From assembly GCA_910587475.1 (NCBI GenBank), contig CAJUMR010000013.1:1-64000 (forward strand): a stretch of 64,000 nt of DNA, read 5' to 3'. The notes under the pieces are model-generated. The model ran no database searches. It was not told the DNA's origin and was given only the letters and a program-made list of their open reading frames with translations. A program made the position numbers and the translations under genes. Shown piece by piece: positions 16,364-25,472 of the stretch. Every line of letters begins with the position of its first letter. Position 1 is the stretch's first letter. The stretch comes from an uncultured Muribaculaceae bacterium (GTDB lineage Bacteria; Bacteroidota; Bacteroidia; Bacteroidales; Muribaculaceae).

Positions 16364-19090
16364 TCAGCCTTTATTGACCGATTTCGCAAGAGTGCAAAGC
16401 ATCGGGACGATCATCACCGGCGATGTCGCTGCTATTATGGCGATCATGTCAGCCATCGATATAGGACAAACATTGAACATCGGACCACCGCAATAGACGA
16501 TAGCAATCTGACCGAAGAATATAATCGTCAGCGTCAAAAAGAAGACAATGCTATGGCGGCAATCATGAAAAGCAGTATGGCCGCTCGCAAATGAGCGTGC
16601 ATTGAAAAGATTCCAGAACTGAAGGAATACGAAGACTGTGAAGAACATTGTCAGATCGTAAGTCGTCAGCGAGCCGCCACCGGGTTTTGAAAACAGAGCT
16701 TTGAAAAAATCAGGCAGACTGAATTCCGAAAGACTGTCGACCGGACTCATTCTGAAATATTGCATCAGACCATATAGCAAAACTGTGAACAGAAGACCCA
16801 GACCTATTATTCTGACATACATTGCCTTCGTTATGATGAAGTCTCCCGGCCGGCGCGGTTTGTGATCCATCACCTCCATGCTCGGAGGCAGCGATGCAAG
16901 GGCAAGCGCAGCAAAAGTATCCATGATGAGGTTGACCCACAGCATCTGTGTGACCGTCAGCGGAGATTCTGTCCCTGTAAATGCGCCAATAACCACAATC
17001 ACACAAGCCACAAGATTGACCGTCAGCTGAAACAGGATAAAGCGCTGTATGTTCTGATAAAGCGAACGCCCCCACATCACGGCTTTTGTTATCGAAGCGA
17101 ATGAATTATCCATGATCGTTATGTCGGATGCCTCTTTTGCTACAGCCGTGCCGTCGCCCATCGACAATCCGACCTGCGCAGCATTGAGAGCCGGTGCATC
17201 GTTGGTTCCGTCGCCTGTAACCGCCACGACTTCGCCGAGCGACTGCAGCATCTTCACGAGACGAGATTTATCGGTAGGACGGGCTCTCGACATGATCTTG
17301 ATCGACCGCGCACGACTCAAGGCTTCGTCATCCGACAATTCAGCCCATTCAGGCCCGGAGATACATGCATCGTCACTGTCAGCATCTGTCCATAGTCCTA
17401 TACGCCGTCCTATCTCTCGCGCAGTGCCGGGAGTGTCACCGGTGACAATTTTGACCCCGATACCCGACTTCAATGTGCGCGCTATGGCCTCCGGGACCTC
17501 AGACCTCACAGGGTCGGCTATCGCACAAACCCCGATAAAAGTTAATTCGACTGTTGGATTTATAGAGTTGTCGACTATGACATCACAAGAATCATCGTCG
17601 ATGAAAGCATAGGCAAAACCGAGAGTGCGCATGGCTCGCGACTGATAATCGGCCAGAGTAGACAGTATGCTGTCGCGGCTGAGATCTCCGGCAACGCGAT
17701 TGCTTGCGGCAAGCACAATCTCAGGCGCGCCTTTGACATAGAGCACTCTCCGCTTCAGCAAGGGCGAGTCAACGACCGTTGCCATGTACTTGCGCTGAGT
17801 CGAAAATTGCAATTGCTCAACCACAGCCACATTCTCACGCAGTTTCAGGTAGTCACGACCATTTTCATAAAGCCACATCAACAACGCCCCTTCAGTCGGA
17901 TTTCCCACCGGGACGGGGTGGTCTTCATTGTCGAAATTAACAAACGCTGTTGAGTTGACCGCGATGCCCTCGGCTATGATATCGGCGTCGCGCCCGTCGT
18001 GCGGGAGTGATTGTCCGGCTCCGAGCCATGCAAAATCGGTTGCATCGACTGTCATGCGGTTCATCGTCAATGTTCCGGTCTTGTCTGTGCAAATGACCGT
18101 AGTCGCTCCCATTGTCTCGCATGCGTGAAGTTTACGGACAAGATTGTTAGATGCGAGCATTCTGCGCATGCTGAGAGCCAGACTGAGGGTGACACTCATC
18201 GGCAATCCCTCCGGAACCGAGACAACGATCAGCGTTATAGCAAGCATTATTGTCGTCAATCCATAATCTATAGCCTGCAACGCTGTGGCCGACGACCAAT
18301 CAAAAATAACGCAGCGTCCGACCACGATCAACCCTCCGACGATGTAGCTCAGATTGGCGATCAACCGGCCTAAACGCTCAAATTGAATCGAAAGCGGGGT
18401 CTTAACTCCAGAATCTATACCGGCAGCCTCATAGACTTTACCATATTGTGTGGCATCGCCGACAGCCGTCACTTCGGCTACACCCCTACCCTCAATCACG
18501 GTCGAGCCCTTGAGCACTTCGTCAGAGGGATAAGTGGCGTCGGCATCGCACTCGGAGGCCACATGCGATTTGCTGATCTGAGGTTCTCCGGTCAAAGAGC
18601 TCTCATTGACGAGCAAATTCATAGAATCGAGCAGACGACCGTCGGCCACGATCTCGTCGCCCTGTTCAAGAATCAATATGTCTCCTACCACGACGTCTCT
18701 GCGCGGGATCTGCGTCACGCCACCAGCCCTCAAGACCTTCACCAAAAGGTCATCGTTGACTTGATTGAGAATTTCAAACTTTCGGTCAGCACTGACTTCA
18801 AGCCAGAAGCCGATCAATGTGGCCAGCGCCACAGCACAGAATATGCCCAACGGCTCGAGAAACACAGAGAGCCCTTTCACGTCGGTCAGATATTCATAGA
18901 GCGCAATGCCGACAGAAAGCAACAGAGCGACAAGAAGCACTCTGATGAGAGGATCGGCGAAACAATCGAGAAATTTGCGCCAGAGCGAGGGCCGCGGTGG
19001 CGGAGTAAGCACGTTGACCCCATGGAGCTGCCGAGAATCCTCAACCTGCTCAGGGGTCAAACCGACATATTTTGGGTTCTTATCGCTCAT
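16364..19090 (-). CDS. Calcium-translocating P-type ATPase (PMCA type)
   Basis: A 908-residue P2-type ATPase, probably exporting Ca2+ from the cytoplasm. Domain order is standard: N-terminal cation-ATPase segment, M1-M2, actuator domain with the TGEP loop (about residues 167-170), M4 with SVPEGLPMSV, the phosphorylated Asp336 in TDKTGTLT, KGAPE in the nucleotide domain, TGDGTNDAPAL hinge, M5-M6 with NLIMDT, then C-terminal helices. PEGLP and the M6 Asn/Asp favour Ca2+ over heavy metals. Its ATG overlaps the pyrC stop by 4 nt, so it is the last gene of a coupled operon. Mn2+ transport cannot be excluded. Confidence 0.92.
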   Translation of the reverse strand: MSDKNPKYVGLTPEQVEDSRQLHGVNVLTPPPRPSLWRKFLDCFADPLIRVLLVALLLSVGIALYEYLTDVKGLSVFLEPLGIFCAVALATLIGFWLEVSADRKFEILNQVNDDLLVKVLRAGGVTQIPRRDVVVGDILILEQGDEIVADGRLLDSMNLLVNESSLTGEPQISKSHVASECDADATYPSDEVLKGSTVIEGRGVAEVTAVGDATQYGKVYEAAGIDSGVKTPLSIQFERLGRLIANLSYIVGGLIVVGRCVIFDWSSATALQAIDYGLTTIMLAITLIVVSVPEGLPMSVTLSLALSMRRMLASNNLVRKLHACETMGATTVICTDKTGTLTMNRMTVDATDFAWLGAGQSLPHDGRDADIIAEGIAVNSTAFVNFDNEDHPVPVGNPTEGALLMWLYENGRDYLKLRENVAVVEQLQFSTQRKYMATVVDSPLLKRRVLYVKGAPEIVLAASNRVAGDLSRDSILSTLADYQSRAMRTLGFAYAFIDDDSCDVIVDNSINPTVELTFIGVCAIADPVRSEVPEAIARTLKSGIGVKIVTGDTPGTAREIGRRIGLWTDADSDDACISGPEWAELSDDEALSRARSIKIMSRARPTDKSRLVKMLQSLGEVVAVTGDGTNDAPALNAAQVGLSMGDGTAVAKEASDITIMDNSFASITKAVMWGRSLYQNIQRFILFQLTVNLVACVIVVIGAFTGTESPLTVTQMLWVNLIMDTFAALALASLPPSMEVMDHKPRRPGDFIITKAMYVRIIGLGLLFTVLLYGLMQYFRMSPVDSLSEFSLPDFFKALFSKPGGGSLTTYDLTMFFTVFVFLQFWNLFNARSFASGHTAFHDCRHSIVFFLTLTIIFFGQIAIVYCGGPMFNVCPISMADMIAIIAATSPVMIVPMLCTLAKSVNKG

Positions 19091-20433
19091 CGGCGTGGAG
19101 TGAAAATTATCTGTGATCCTTTATTATCTTCGTTTATAACACCATGGTCATACACAAGGTTTCCGTTGACCCATGTCTTCACCACCTTATGGCCAATGCT
19201 TTCACCGTCAAGAGGTGTCCATCCGCAAAGACTCAATACATCCGCGTCTGCAATGACATGAGGCGAGGGCAGTTTCTCTACCAGCACAAGGTCGGCATAG
19301 TTTCCTTCGGCGATCACGCCTCGACCGGCTATACCGAACAACAATGCCGGATTTGCCGACATCACCCGTGTAACGGTCGACGGATCGAACATGTCGAGCA
19401 TCGCCAGCAATGAGAATTGCACCATAGGCGCTCCGCTCATAGCCTTGAACAACGAACCCTGCTTTTCAGAGAGAAGATGCGGTGCGTGATCTGTAGCAAC
19501 TACGTCGATAAGTCCTGACACGACAGCGTCACGCAGGGCAGCGCGATCGACGGCTGACTTGACTGAAGGATTCATTTTTATCCGAGCCCCCTTGCGTTCG
19601 TAATCATTGTCGGTCCACAACAGATGATGGGGCGACACTTCAGCCGTTATCATTTTCTCGCCCAATGGAAGTCCGGCGTCGAGCAACGACAGTTCGGCCG
19701 CTGTTGTCAGATGAGCCACATGCAAACGCGAACCATAGTGCCGGGCCAGATCGACTGCATGTGCAGTCGCTTTATAGCAGGCCTCAGCAGGCCTTAGTTG
19801 CGTGTGCAGCCCTACGGGAGCATCTACCCCATACTGAGCCTCTATCTTCGCGCGTGCGGCCTTGATGGTCATTTCGTCTTCAGCATGCACCGATATCAGA
19901 GCCGGAGCTGCTTCAAACAGACGCGTCAGCGAATTTTCGCTGTCGACAAGCATGTTGCCGGTCGACGACCCCATGAACAGTTTGATGCCGGGGATGCGGG
20001 TATAATCAGCTGCGAGCAGCTGATCAAGATTGTCGTTGGTCGCACCTATAAAGAAGGCATAGTTAGCAAGAGATGTAAGCGAAGCAATCTCCACTTTTTG
20101 CTCGACGGCACTTATCGTGACGGTCTGCGGCACAGTGTTGGGCATATCGAAGAACGATGTCACTCCACCGGCGACAGCCGCACGGCTTTCACTGGCAATA
20201 GAAGCCTTGTGAGTCAGTCCGGGCTCACGGAAATGGACATGACAGTCTATCGCCCCGGCCATCAGCAATGCCTCACGGCCATCGACTACAGCCGCAGCGG
20301 AGTCAAGCATTTCTGTCTGTGGATCTCCGTCTCCGACATTCAATATAAGTCCGTCGCCGCCTATGGCCACAAAACCACGTGACACCCCGCAGGGTGTCAC
20401 GACATTTACATTATATATAAGTGTTTTTATCAT
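19087..20433 (-). CDS. pyrC: Dihydroorotase
   Basis: Dihydroorotase closes carbamoyl-aspartate to dihydroorotate, the third step of pyrimidine synthesis. The 448-residue length and motifs fit the class I amidohydrolase type: His65 and His67 in DCHVHFREPG, a candidate carboxylated Lys151 in PGIKLFMG, His183 in ISVHAEDE, a histidine in LHVAHLTT, and Asp315 in VATDHAPH. The zinc-site residues all appear present, so it should be active. The gene overlaps the upstream glycosyltransferase and the downstream ATPase by 4 nt each. Confidence 0.93.
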   Translation of the reverse strand: MIKTLIYNVNVVTPCGVSRGFVAIGGDGLILNVGDGDPQTEMLDSAAAVVDGREALLMAGAIDCHVHFREPGLTHKASIASESRAAVAGGVTSFFDMPNTVPQTVTISAVEQKVEIASLTSLANYAFFIGATNDNLDQLLAADYTRIPGIKLFMGSSTGNMLVDSENSLTRLFEAAPALISVHAEDEMTIKAARAKIEAQYGVDAPVGLHTQLRPAEACYKATAHAVDLARHYGSRLHVAHLTTAAELSLLDAGLPLGEKMITAEVSPHHLLWTDNDYERKGARIKMNPSVKSAVDRAALRDAVVSGLIDVVATDHAPHLLSEKQGSLFKAMSGAPMVQFSLLAMLDMFDPSTVTRVMSANPALLFGIAGRGVIAEGNYADLVLVEKLPSPHVIADADVLSLCGWTPLDGESIGHKVVKTWVNGNLVYDHGVINEDNKGSQIIFTPRR

Positions 20434-21182
20434 TTCTGATATTTTTTAAACAAGCTGTCCCATTTAAGCCTGACGACGCCGAAAACCGCTTCTCCAAATA
20501 TTCCGCCGTTCATCTTGCTGACTCCGAGCACGCGGTTGACAAAAATTATAGGCACTTCGACTATTCGGAAGCCGAATTTGTAAGCAGTGAATTTCATTTC
20601 GATCTGGAAAGCATAGCCCTTGAACTTCACTGCATCAAGGTCCATCACTTCGAGCACACGGCGACGATAGCATACAAATCCTGCGGTAGTGTCGTGGATG
20701 TTCATACCTGTCACAACGCGCACATATTTTGATGCGAAATAAGACATCAGCACACGTCCGATCGGCCAGTTGACAACATTGACTCCGGTCACATAGCGCG
20801 ATCCGATGGCGACGTCTGCCCCTCCGTTAGCTGCTGCGTCATAAAGCTTCATCAGATCTGCCGGATTGTGCGAAAAGTCAGCATCCATCTCACATATATA
20901 GTCATAGCCCCTCTCGAGTGCCCATTTGAAACCGGCGATATACGCCGTGCCCAATCCGAGCTTTCCTTCGCGTTCGATTATATGTACGCGTCCGGGGCAC
21001 TCTTCAATTTTTGACTTAACTATAGCCGCGGTTCCATCGGGCGAATTATCGTCGATTACAAGTATGTCAAAACTGTGGGGCAACGCCAGCACAGCGTCAA
21101 TTATGGCCGAAGCATTTTCACACTCGTTATACATCGGAATGATAACGAGTGTGTCGCTATGGAGCATGGATGATGACATCAT
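20430..21182 (-). CDS. Polyprenol-phosphate mannose synthase-like GT2 glycosyltransferase
   Basis: A 250-residue GT-A glycosyltransferase of the DPM1 type, which moves mannose (or another hexose) from GDP-mannose to a polyprenyl phosphate to make a donor for extracytoplasmic glycosylation. Visible are VIIPMYNECEN near residue 13, VIDDNSPDGT, the metal-binding EMDADFSHNP and the DTTAGFVCYRR stretch. No C-terminal membrane segment is present, so it is the short cytoplasmic form. It starts 2 nt after the peptide-transporter stop and its stop overlaps pyrC. Bacteroidales O-glycosylate many exported proteins, and this could feed such a pathway (inference). Confidence 0.85.
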   Translation of the reverse strand: MMSSSMLHSDTLVIIPMYNECENASAIIDAVLALPHSFDILVIDDNSPDGTAAIVKSKIEECPGRVHIIEREGKLGLGTAYIAGFKWALERGYDYICEMDADFSHNPADLMKLYDAAANGGADVAIGSRYVTGVNVVNWPIGRVLMSYFASKYVRVVTGMNIHDTTAGFVCYRRRVLEVMDLDAVKFKGYAFQIEMKFTAYKFGFRIVEVPIIFVNRVLGVSKMNGGIFGEAVFGVVRLKWDSLFKKYQK

Positions 21183-21184
21183 CT

Positions 21185-22987
21185 TTAAATTACGTCGTCT
21201 TCAATTGTTTCGAGCTCGTCGTCAACGGCAACAGGTTCGGTGTCGCCGGTTGCGGCTTCGAGTTTCTTCATTATAGAGAAAATGAATGCAGCGGAGAGGA
21301 GACAGAGACCGATGAGGATAGCCCAGATGAGAGTTGTCGGGATCTTTCCCCAGAGGAGCATCGGTATCGACACAAGATAGTTGCCGATGGCTGTTGCTGC
21401 AAACCAGCCACCCATCATAGCACCTTTCAGTTTCGGAGGTGCCACCTTGCTGACAAACGAAATACCCATCGGCGAAAGCAATAATTCGGCAAAAGTCAGA
21501 AGGAGGTAAGTAGAGATCAGCCAGTTGGACGAAACGTCGCCGTTAGTGCCGACAAGCGAGAGCGATCCGAAAACCATCAACACATACGCAGCTCCGGCCA
21601 TGACCATGCCATAACCGATCTTGCGCGGTGCCGAAGGCTCTTTTTTCTTTTTGGCAAGCCATCCGAACAATGCGAGAGAGAACGGCGTCAAGGCCACAAC
21701 GTAGAACGGATTGAACTGCTGATACGACGCAGGGTCGATGCCTGTGAGAGTGTCAGGGGTGAGTTTAAGATAGATCCAGGCGACTGCGCCGATACATGCC
21801 GCAAGTATCACGCCGCTGATAGTGCGTGCTTTGGCGGTCGCGCTCTGGATGAAACTGAACAATGCATATACGCCGATCCAGATTGCAGTCAGCGCCCAGA
21901 GATTAAATCCGATGCGGGTCCAGGTGCTCGAGTCAGGCGATGTACAGCTCTTGGCAAACTCGGTGAGAGTCTGACCATTCTGGTGGAACACCATCCAGAA
22001 GAAAATCACGACAGCAAATACAAGAAGCAGAGCCACGACACGTTGTTTTGTCTGCTCGGGACTCAATTCCTGTCCGGCTGCAACATTCTGGGTCTTCGCC
22101 ACGGGATTCTTCTTGTCTGTTATGATATGAGAGTAGGTGCGGCGTCCAAGTATGTAGATAAGGAAACTTACGACAAGCGATGCACATGCAAGGGTGAACG
22201 CATAAGAACATCCAGTCGAGAACGCTGTGATATATTGGTTGGCAAAATCTGAGATAGAAGCATATGCTCCTTGGCATTGCGACGCAAAGTTAGTGATGTA
22301 CCGGGTCAGGAATGCCGATACATCTCCTCCGGTTTCCATGCCCTTCTGCAAGGCAAAATCGCGCATCGCAGTAAGTTTTTCGGGATCTGCCGGCATGTTT
22401 GTGAAACCGTCGGTATCAAGACACCAGTTGCTTACAGTCGCCATCATCGAGTCATTGGTGAGGAAACCTGCTTTTTCGAGAGCAAGGTTTTTCAGCGTGA
22501 TAGCCGCACCGGGAGCATACATCGAGCCAAGATTGATGGCCATATAGAACAGCGAGAAAGCAGTGTCGCGCTTGCTGCTGTACTTGGGATCGTTGTACAA
22601 GTCGCCGACCATCACCTGAAGATTGCCTTTGAACAAACCAGTTCCGACAGATATGAGCAGCAGTGCCGCAAACATTATCATCATCGAAGTGTTGGTGCGG
22701 ACTGGAGTCGGCGCCGACATCAAAGCATAGCCGATAAACATTACGGCGATACCTGACATCACACATTTCGAGAAACTCCATTTATCAGCCAACCAACCGC
22801 CAATCAACGGCATGAAATAGACCAAAGCGAGAAAAATTGAGAAAATCTGTCCGGTCCATGTAGCATCGAAGCCGAATTTCGCCTGCAGATAGAACAGAAA
22901 TATCGCAAGCATAGTGTAGTAGCCGAAGCGCTCACCGGTATTGGCAAGAGCTAACACATAGAGGCCCTTAGGTTGATTCTTAAACAT
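21185..22987 (-). CDS. Proton-dependent oligopeptide transporter (POT/PTR2, MFS)
   Basis: A 600-residue, strongly hydrophobic protein of the POT branch of the major facilitator superfamily, importing di- and tripeptides with protons. TM1 carries the ERFGYY element of the ExxERFxYY motif, followed by PLIGGWLADKW and the PTR2-type GTGLFKGNLQVMVGDLY. It is longer than the typical 500 residues because of an insertion of about 80 residues near 160-250 and a charged C-terminal tail. It is first in a four-gene run with polyprenol-phosphate synthase, pyrC and the Ca2+ ATPase. A clear promoter was not found; a near-consensus -7 element lies around 23050. Confidence 0.88.
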   Translation of the reverse strand: MFKNQPKGLYVLALANTGERFGYYTMLAIFLFYLQAKFGFDATWTGQIFSIFLALVYFMPLIGGWLADKWSFSKCVMSGIAVMFIGYALMSAPTPVRTNTSMMIMFAALLLISVGTGLFKGNLQVMVGDLYNDPKYSSKRDTAFSLFYMAINLGSMYAPGAAITLKNLALEKAGFLTNDSMMATVSNWCLDTDGFTNMPADPEKLTAMRDFALQKGMETGGDVSAFLTRYITNFASQCQGAYASISDFANQYITAFSTGCSYAFTLACASLVVSFLIYILGRRTYSHIITDKKNPVAKTQNVAAGQELSPEQTKQRVVALLLVFAVVIFFWMVFHQNGQTLTEFAKSCTSPDSSTWTRIGFNLWALTAIWIGVYALFSFIQSATAKARTISGVILAACIGAVAWIYLKLTPDTLTGIDPASYQQFNPFYVVALTPFSLALFGWLAKKKKEPSAPRKIGYGMVMAGAAYVLMVFGSLSLVGTNGDVSSNWLISTYLLLTFAELLLSPMGISFVSKVAPPKLKGAMMGGWFAATAIGNYLVSIPMLLWGKIPTTLIWAILIGLCLLSAAFIFSIMKKLEAATGDTEPVAVDDELETIEDDVI

Positions 22988-23068
22988 AAGTGTCGTGTTA
23001 TTTTAAGGTTGATATTTTTTCTTTATCAATTTAAGCCGCTAAGATACAAAATATAATCGTAACACGCA

Positions 23069-23104
23069 AAAGCCACAGGCGGCCTCTGCAGAAAAGATGG
23101 CTTT
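23069..23104 (-). terminator. Hairpin after sufE
   Basis: A 7-bp stem AAAGCCA/TGGCTTT with a 22-nt loop lies downstream of sufE and is followed on the minus strand by TTTTGCG. A moderate terminator candidate. The rest of the 22988-23165 gap shows no gene. Confidence 0.35.
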
Positions 23105-23165
23105 AACACGATCGGGGATAATGCCTCGACGACAATCTGACACAGAGTGCCGTTGATGCGCTACG

Positions 23166-23594
23166 TCAGAGTTCGGCCTTAGCTTTGAAAGCCATGGCAT
23201 ACATTTTCATCTGTTTAACCATGGCCAGCAGACCGTTGCTTCGCGTCGGCGAAAGATGTTCGCCAAGACCTATGTCATTTATGAAATGGAGGTCGGCATC
23301 AAGTATCTCGGCAGGCTTGTGACCGTTGAGCACACTGATCAGCAACGATATTATACCTTTGACTATGATGGCGTCGCTGTCGGCTGTAAACATGACATTG
23401 CCGTCGGCGTCGAGCTCAGCGTCAAGCCACACACGGCTTTGGCAACCTTCGATCAGGTTTGAAGGTGTTTTCTTTGACTCATCGATTGGCGGCAAAGCAT
23501 TGCCGAGATCGATAATGTAGCCATAGCGATCCATCCAGTCATCAATATCGGCAAATTCAGCTATAAGGTCCTGCTGGCGTTGTTCGATACTCAT
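23166..23594 (-). CDS. sufE: SufE-family sulfur acceptor
   Basis: SufE accepts persulfide sulfur from the cysteine desulfurase SufS and passes it on for Fe-S cluster assembly. The 142-residue product has the family signature: the acceptor cysteine in IEGCQSRVWLDAE (about residue 50), followed by the strand/helix pattern with SDAIIVKGIISLLISVLNG. Length is normal. The ATG overlaps the upstream M28 stop by 4 nt, so the two are coupled although their functions seem unrelated. SufS is not in this window. Confidence 0.92.
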   Translation of the reverse strand: MSIEQRQQDLIAEFADIDDWMDRYGYIIDLGNALPPIDESKKTPSNLIEGCQSRVWLDAELDADGNVMFTADSDAIIVKGIISLLISVLNGHKPAEILDADLHFINDIGLGEHLSPTRSNGLLAMVKQMKMYAMAFKAKAEL

Positions 23595-24598
23595 AATATA
23601 GCTTTTTCTTTATATATTACATTCAGCACTGTCTTGCCGACAGCGTCTAAAGTAGTGGTGCTTATATGCTGCATGTCGTCATCGAGCGTATGCCATGTCG
23701 CCGGAAAATCGCCGGTAACTTCGCTCATATGCTCGATAATGTCAGTGGTCGGAATACCGGCCTTATTGAGGAACACATGATCATCGACCACAGCCCCACC
23801 GACCTTATTGATGAATACATCATCAAAACCGAGCGACTTGGCCTCGCTCCAGATCTTGACAGTCGGAGCTTTAGCCACATTGTTTGACAGAAGTTCGCGA
23901 TGGAAGCGCGCACCTGACCCTCCGACCATATCAAGCAATATGCCATACGACGGGCGGTTGACCGAATTATAAGGCATGTTCTTCACCCAATATTGAGTGC
24001 CGAGACACCAGCTTTCATCGTTGTTGACAAAGCCGTTGCTGTTGCCGTAATCTTCGGCATCGGTAAAAAGAATATCAACTCCGCAATCAGGAGCCTTGAG
24101 GCCAAGATTTCGTGCGATCTCAAGCAATACTCCGACACCGCTGCCGCCGTCATTGGCTCCGGGAACGGGCATAGTGCGTTTATCTTCAGTGCTCTCCATG
24201 TTGGCCCAAGGACGTGAATCCCAATGGGCAACAAGAAGCACCCGGTTGACTGCTTCCGGATTATATCTTGCAAAAATATTGGTTATGGGAAGTTTATCGC
24301 CATTGAACGCTTCAACAACTGCTTTTTGTTCATAAACCGTGTCGGCCCCGAATCGGCGCAGACAATCGACAAGATAACGTCCGCATTCATCATGGGCTGC
24401 TGTACCCGGTACGCGCGGCCCGAATGCGACCTGCTCGGCAACGTAACGGTAAGCGCTATCCTTATCGAATGTTCCAAGCAACATGACATGATCAGCCACC
24501 TTTTCCTGCTTTTCTGCGGTCTTAGCTGAACCGCCGCAAGAACAGATAGCAGTTGCGATAAAAATTGCAACTGATAGTTTTGCTGTTAGTTTTTTCAT
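23591..24598 (-). CDS. M28-family zinc hydrolase lipoprotein, glutaminyl-cyclase-like
   Basis: A 335-residue lipoprotein (lipobox ending at Cys21, ICSCGGS) with the M28 fold. Metal-ligand candidates are His125/Asp127 in AHWDSRPW, Asp150 in GANDGGSGVGV, Glu182-Asp183 in FTDAEDYG and the later DDHVFLNKAGIPTTDIIEH. Length, lipobox and the WDSRPW and DAEDYG blocks fit the type II glutaminyl cyclases described in Porphyromonas gingivalis and other Bacteroidales, which convert N-terminal Gln of exported proteins to pyroglutamate. An aminopeptidase role is the alternative. It is followed by sufE with a 4-nt overlap and has its own good promoter. Confidence 0.82.
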   Translation of the reverse strand: MKKLTAKLSVAIFIATAICSCGGSAKTAEKQEKVADHVMLLGTFDKDSAYRYVAEQVAFGPRVPGTAAHDECGRYLVDCLRRFGADTVYEQKAVVEAFNGDKLPITNIFARYNPEAVNRVLLVAHWDSRPWANMESTEDKRTMPVPGANDGGSGVGVLLEIARNLGLKAPDCGVDILFTDAEDYGNSNGFVNNDESWCLGTQYWVKNMPYNSVNRPSYGILLDMVGGSGARFHRELLSNNVAKAPTVKIWSEAKSLGFDDVFINKVGGAVVDDHVFLNKAGIPTTDIIEHMSEVTGDFPATWHTLDDDMQHISTTTLDAVGKTVLNVIYKEKAIL

Positions 24599-24622
24599 AA
24601 TTCACTGTGTTGCTTAACGGTG

Positions 24623-24652
24623 CAAAGTTACGAAAAAGTTACAAAACCACAA
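24623..24652 (-). promoter_or_regulatory. Promoter of the M28-sufE unit
   Basis: Minus-strand -7 box TAACTTTG (24623-24630) with TTG (24650-24652) 19 nt upstream; the box is 24 nt from the ATG. Confidence 0.65.
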
Positions 24653-24687
24653 CTAAATCATGAATTAAATGTGACAATTATACTATT

Positions 24688-25455
24688 TTAACAATTGACC
24701 GCGTCTTTTACGACCAATCCGGCCAAAGTGAGGCCGAAAATGGCCGTTATGTGCATCAGCGAGCCATTGATCTGAACCTTGGCCGAAGGACGTGGGCCGT
24801 CGGCTGCAAATCCATCTACCGCATCGTCACTGTCGCCACAAGCGCCTTGATTGCGGAGCAGCTCATCGCTATAGACACACATGAATTTACGCCGTGGCCA
24901 ACGCTGCATCTTCTTGAACCGCTGCCTGAGCGCCCGCGCCAAAGGACAACCTGTCACTTTACGGAATTCGGCTACAGATATCTTGGTAGGATCGAGTTTC
25001 AGAGCCGCGCCCATTGACGAAAAGAATTTTGCGCCGGACTCCGTGGCACGTTCGATCAACAACACTTTGTCCTTGAGCGAATCTATGGCGTCAATCACAT
25101 AATCATAGCTTCCAAGATCAAACTGAGCGGAAGTCTCTTCGGTGAAAACCTCGCATCTCGCATCGATTTCCGCATTGGGGTTGATGGTCAGAAGTCGGGA
25201 TTTCAAAGCTTCGACCTTAGGCTGACCGACTGTTTCAGTGGTAGCCATCAGCTGGCGGTTGATGTTGCTTACGCAAACCTTATCGCAGTCGACAATCGTG
25301 AGATGACGCACTCCTGTGCGAACAAGGCTCTCGGCACACCACGAACCGACACCACCTACGCCAAACACGATAACGCGCATCGAAGATAGACGCGCCATGG
25401 CTTCTTCGCCCAAAAGCAGACATGCCCGGCCGAAAATTTCATTTTCAGGAATCAT
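24688..25455 (-). CDS. tcdA: tRNA threonylcarbamoyladenosine dehydratase
   Basis: TcdA (CsdL) uses ATP to cyclise t6A37 of ANN-decoding tRNAs to ct6A. The 255-residue E1/ThiF-like protein has the nucleotide-binding GVGGVGSWCAESL (about residues 32-44), then DCDKVCVSNINRQ and DAIDSLKDKVLL, and a C-terminal TcdA-type segment (GACGDSDDAVDGFAAD, GSLMHITAIFGLTLAG). Family members without ThiS or MoaD neighbours are normally TcdA, and no such partner is near. It starts 17 nt after the sugar-transferase stop. Confidence 0.9.
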   Translation of the reverse strand: MIPENEIFGRACLLLGEEAMARLSSMRVIVFGVGGVGSWCAESLVRTGVRHLTIVDCDKVCVSNINRQLMATTETVGQPKVEALKSRLLTINPNAEIDARCEVFTEETSAQFDLGSYDYVIDAIDSLKDKVLLIERATESGAKFFSSMGAALKLDPTKISVAEFRKVTGCPLARALRQRFKKMQRWPRRKFMCVYSDELLRNQGACGDSDDAVDGFAADGPRPSAKVQINGSLMHITAIFGLTLAGLVVKDAVNC

Positions 25456-25472
25456 ATTTTTATTTTATAGCA

